From assembly GCF_000181495.1 (NCBI RefSeq), contig NZ_ABCF01000016.1, positions 1-49,688 of the forward strand: a DNA stretch of 49,688 nt, read 5' to 3'. Position 1 is the first letter of the stretch. Every line of letters starts with the position of its first letter. Both the position numbers and the translations under genes were made by a program. The notes below the pieces were generated by a model, which was not told the origin of the DNA, did not search any database, and saw only the letters and a list, made by a program, of their open reading frames with translations. Positions 47,428-49,688 of the stretch are shown in pieces. This stretch comes from Bacillus sp. SG-1. GTDB taxonomy: Bacteria; Bacillota; Bacilli; Bacillales; Bacillaceae_B.

Positions 47428-47610
47428 ATGGCTAGAATTAGCAGAAATTATTTTGGTCAGCAAGAAAGAAAAGAGTTATTCACTTTGTTTAGAGAGAAAA
47501 GCCCTCGTACCCAAGAGGAAAGTAATCTATACAAATATACTTGTCTGAATTTATCTAGTAATAGAGAATGGTCAGGCTTGCTTATAAGAAATAGAATCCT
47601 TGAGAGTTAA
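47428..47610 (+). CDS. 60-aa small protein related to the MITE-borne ORF
   Basis: The basic small protein contains QQERKELFTLFREKSPRTQE (residues 11-30), closely related to the frame inside the MITE at 138-284 and to the remnant at 10079. Upstream DNA (GTTACTTCTATATGAAGTTC) also resembles the MITE interior, where the equivalent ATG at about 47413 now runs into a stop, so this copy looks frameshifted near its start. The C-terminal part, SNREWSGLLIRNRILES, is missing from the MITE copy. AAGAGG lies before the ATG. No function is known; it may be a passenger gene of the IS1595-related elements. Confidence 0.4.
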   Translation: MARISRNYFGQQERKELFTLFREKSPRTQEESNLYKYTCLNLSSNREWSGLLIRNRILES

Positions 47611-47671
47611 TCTGTATGATTGGAGCGGAAGGTACTAGACCTCCTGCGGGATAAGCGGGACATCTAGTTCC

Positions 47672-47773
47672 AGCGCCAAGCCCCTCGGGATCAAATAACC
47701 CGAAGAGAATAAAAGGAAAAAGCGCCTTTTTTTCTCTTCGGAACATTTGCCTGTCGGAGCTGAGAGTGGCGCT
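47672..47773 (+). repeat. Nested structured element C (covarying stems)
   Basis: P1 is AGCGCC (47672) with GGCGCT (47768). P3 is CCGAAGAGAA (47700-47709) with TTCTCTTCGG (47732-47741), perfectly paired and different from the other copies. P2 has one mismatch (GGAGCT). Confidence 0.75.
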
Positions 47774-47812
47774 TCCACTTTTGATGACAGGTGAGACCCC
47801 CAATCCAGTTGC

Positions 47813-47913
47813 AGCGTCCAGCCCCTCGGCTCAAATAACCCACAGCGAATAAAAGGAAAGATCACCTTTTCTTCGCTGTGGAACATTTGCCTGTCGGGGC
47901 TGAACAGGGCGCT
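47813..47913 (+). repeat. Nested structured element D (covarying stems)
   Basis: P1 is AGCGTCC with GGGCGCT (one G-U pair). P2 is AGCCCC with GGGGCT. P3 is CCACAGCGAA (47840-47849) with TTCGCTGTGG (47872-47881), perfectly paired. Two bases of the otherwise conserved CGGGGTC are missing. Confidence 0.75.
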
Positions 47914-48091
47914 TCCACTTTTATACAGGCGCAGCCGAGGAGGCTCAACGCCCGCCCCGCGGAGTCGAGTGCCTGCAGCGGAAATCACAACCAAATTTAA
48001 TTACCCCAAACCAAATCCCACACCCGAATCTACTTATTTCCATACACTCACTCTCTTTTCTGTTGTAAAATAAGGTGAGGAGGGATCGGGA

Positions 48092-49384
48092 ATGAAGCTC
48101 AATACCGGATTATGGCAGCGGCAATCATTGAAATTGAATATGACTCAGCAGCTGACACAGGCGATTGAATTGCTGCAGTATTCCTCCCAGGAATTGAATG
48201 CCTATTTGGAAAGCAAAGCACTGGAGAATCCGCTTCTTCAGCTTGAACCTGTTTCCTATGAGGAACGTACTAGAAAAAGAAACCAAGAGTATAACGGAAT
48301 GAGTATTGATTGGATTGAAGAGATTGCAGTGCAGCAGCATTCGTTATGGGAGCACCTAAATGCGCAATTGAATTTGAAAACGCTTAACCATGAAGACCGT
48401 AACACTCTATCTCTTTTATTTGACAGCCTTGATGAGAACGGCTATTTGCCGTCCAATATAGAAAGTCTTTTTCGAGTATCGGATCTATCAACCTATATAG
48501 AAATGCTTCAGAGTCTGGAACCAGCCGGAATCGGCGCAAGGAATCTAAAGGAATGTCTCCTTCTGCAGATTCAGAGGGACACCGAAGCTCCGGAACATGC
48601 CCACTCAATCATTGAGCATCACTTCGCGGCTTTTTGTGAAAAGACATGGAAAACGATCACAAAAGAGTTAGGAATTACTCTATCAGATATTCAATTAACA
48701 GCGGACTACGTGAAAACACTGAACCCTCGCCCAGGAGCAAGATTCACATCGGAGGCTCCACAGTATATACGGCCGGAAATGAATGTGACCCGCAGTAAAG
48801 ATGGATTGGAAGTGCAGTTGGTCGACGGCAGTGTCATGAAGATCAAATACAACAGCGAATATGATGAATTAATCGCCTCTTCAAAGGATAAAGAAGGCTT
48901 AAAGTTTATGCGTGATAAAAAGCAGGAGTTTCAGTGGCTTCTCAAAATGCTCGATCAGCGTAAAACCACGTTGATGAAAGTAGGAAAGTGCCTTGTGGAA
49001 AGGCAGGAGGCTTTTTTTAGATATGGTCCAAAGGAACTTAAACCTTTGACTTTAAAAGAGGTGGCAGAGACAATAGGGGTGCATGAGTCTACCATCAGCA
49101 GGGCTGTTAGAGGGAAGTACATTGGAACACCGTGTGGGACATATGAAATGAAGGCTTTGTTTGTAAGCGGTGTTGGAAAAGATGAAGATGCTGTTTCTTC
49201 AGAAGGGATAAAGGCCGAGATCATGCAGATGGTCACCACTGAAGATAAGAAGAAGCCTTTGTCAGACCAGGCGATTGCCGTGATGCTGCAGGAAAAAGGT
49301 CTGCACGTTTCGAGGAGAACAGTGGCGAAGTACAGAGATCAGCTCAACATTCCTTCGTCCACAAGGAGAAAAAGATATGAATGA
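48092..49384 (+). CDS. sigL: RNA polymerase sigma-54 factor SigL (RpoN)
   Basis: A 430-aa sigma-54 factor that directs polymerase to -24/-12 promoters in combination with AAA+ enhancer-binding proteins. The N-terminal activator-interacting region starts MKLNTGLWQRQSLKLNMTQQ. The core-binding domain spans about 80-260. The HTH is near 318-340 (ETIGVHESTISRAVRGKY), and the RpoN box RRTVAKYRDQLNIPSS is near 410-425. GGAGGGA precedes the ATG. In Bacillus SigL controls levanase, arginine and branched-chain catabolism genes. The glutaredoxin-like gene overlaps its end by 8 nt. Confidence 0.97.
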   Translation: MKLNTGLWQRQSLKLNMTQQLTQAIELLQYSSQELNAYLESKALENPLLQLEPVSYEERTRKRNQEYNGMSIDWIEEIAVQQHSLWEHLNAQLNLKTLNHEDRNTLSLLFDSLDENGYLPSNIESLFRVSDLSTYIEMLQSLEPAGIGARNLKECLLLQIQRDTEAPEHAHSIIEHHFAAFCEKTWKTITKELGITLSDIQLTADYVKTLNPRPGARFTSEAPQYIRPEMNVTRSKDGLEVQLVDGSVMKIKYNSEYDELIASSKDKEGLKFMRDKKQEFQWLLKMLDQRKTTLMKVGKCLVERQEAFFRYGPKELKPLTLKEVAETIGVHESTISRAVRGKYIGTPCGTYEMKALFVSGVGKDEDAVSSEGIKAEIMQMVTTEDKKKPLSDQAIAVMLQEKGLHVSRRTVAKYRDQLNIPSSTRRKRYE

Positions 49385-49634
49385 TCAGAAACTGATTAAA
49401 GTGAACTTTTATACGAGAGACCGATGTCCTTTGTGTGTGGACGCGAAACTTATTCTTAACCTTATAAAAGAAGATATCCCGTTCGAACTTTCTGAATATG
49501 ATATCGACTTAAGCGACGATTTGACAGAGCGATTCGGATTGATGATTCCGGTAGTCGAGATGGACGGTGAAATCGTTCAGTATGGGCAAATTGATTATTT
49601 TACATTAAGTAAACGTTTACAAGATAAAACTTGA
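49377..49634 (+). CDS. Glutaredoxin-like protein (DUF836 type)
   Basis: An 85-aa thioredoxin-fold protein with the redox motif C18-x2-C21 in RDRCPLCVDAK and the conserved cis-Pro loop MIPVVEMDGE (about 58-67). It belongs to the small glutaredoxin-like family often found between sigL and cggR in Bacillus. It overlaps the sigL stop by 8 nt and is probably translated by coupling. The redox partner is unknown. Confidence 0.85.
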   Translation: MNDQKLIKVNFYTRDRCPLCVDAKLILNLIKEDIPFELSEYDIDLSDDLTERFGLMIPVVEMDGEIVQYGQIDYFTLSKRLQDKT

Positions 49635-49644
49635 GTTTTTATAG

Positions 49645-49673
49645 TTGAAATTTGGTTCATCCCTTGCTAAACT
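49645..49673 (+). promoter_or_regulatory. Promoter running out of the window (probably cggR-gapA)
   Basis: TTGAAA (49645-49650) and TAAACT (49668-49673) are 17 bp apart. The gene it serves lies beyond the end. In related genomes cggR follows, so this is inference from gene order. Confidence 0.6.
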
Positions 49674-49688
49674 TACCTTGAAAGCAGG

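Larger units (their letters stand above)
47618..47986 (+). repeat. GC-rich palindromic repeat, copy G5 with two nested elements
   Basis: It has the same architecture as the copy at 1541. GATTGGAGCGGAAGG opens it, two structured elements sit at the two fixed sites (47672-47773 and 47813-47913), and GCAGCGGAAATC closes it. The ends pair (AGGTACTAGAC with GTCGAGTGCCT, one mismatch). There is no gene in the 47611-48091 gap. Confidence 0.85.

Overview
This window is chromosomal DNA from a spore-forming Bacillaceae species. The evidence is conserved gene order and regulatory signals: ctpB-minJ-csbA-uvrBA, yvlABCD, hprK-lgt-yvoD-ppaX-yvoF, hisZGDBHAFI, a yvcD-like gene, trxB, yvcI-rapZ-yvcK-whiA-crh, clpP and sigL follow the layout of the Bacillus subtilis 3.5-3.6 Mb region. 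An S-box riboswitch, a LexA (DinR) box, a CtsR box and sigma-A promoters are present. The sequence does not fix the genus.

Layout. 1-4803: sulfur amino-acid genes, namely a PLP enzyme behind a small MITE, then S-box-controlled metY-metX. 4852-12826: ctpB, an MDR oxidoreductase, two small minus-strand genes, minJ, a BsuPI lipoprotein, an alpha/beta hydrolase, a YfbR-like HD protein and csbA. 12855-16608: a cluster of DnaA-box-like sites, then a serine hydrolase gene cut in two by a complete IS1595-family element (13809-15473, 8-bp target duplication) that carries a lipoprotein passenger gene. 16747-21800: LexA-controlled uvrBA. 22266-24371: yvlABCD. 24716-29738: a CwlC-like amidase, then hprK (split by a frameshift), lgt, yvoD, ppaX and yvoF. 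30011-36713: the histidine operon from hisZ to hisI. 37045-43824: yvcD-like, trxB, yvcI, rapZ, yvcK, whiA, crh. 44078-49688: an SDR, clpP, tRNA-Arg, a DsbA/FrnE-like gene with an in-frame UGA at its first active-site cysteine, sigL, a glutaredoxin-like gene and a promoter running off the end, probably for cggR-gapA.

The unusual content lies mostly outside the housekeeping genes. (1) The DsbA-like gene has UGA exactly at the first Cys of CPFC, followed at a suitable distance by a perfect hairpin matching the bacterial SECIS pattern, so it is a candidate selenoprotein. (2) Five copies of a ~102-nt element (1595, 1736, 45846, 47672, 47813) sit nested inside a larger GC-rich palindromic repeat. 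Their stems change sequence from copy to copy while staying paired, which is strong evidence for a conserved folded structure. (3) REP-like palindromes with a GGGACWGTCCC core occupy at least six intergenic sites, one of them inside the his operon. (4) There are IS1595-related MITEs, a DnaA-box cluster and an exact 20-bp-period array.

The genes connect functionally. HprK, Crh and PpaX form the Ser46 phosphorylation branch of carbon catabolite control, RapZ and YvcK sit beside Crh, and CtpB and the CwlC-like amidase point to sporulation. The hprK frameshift, if real, would impair that branch.
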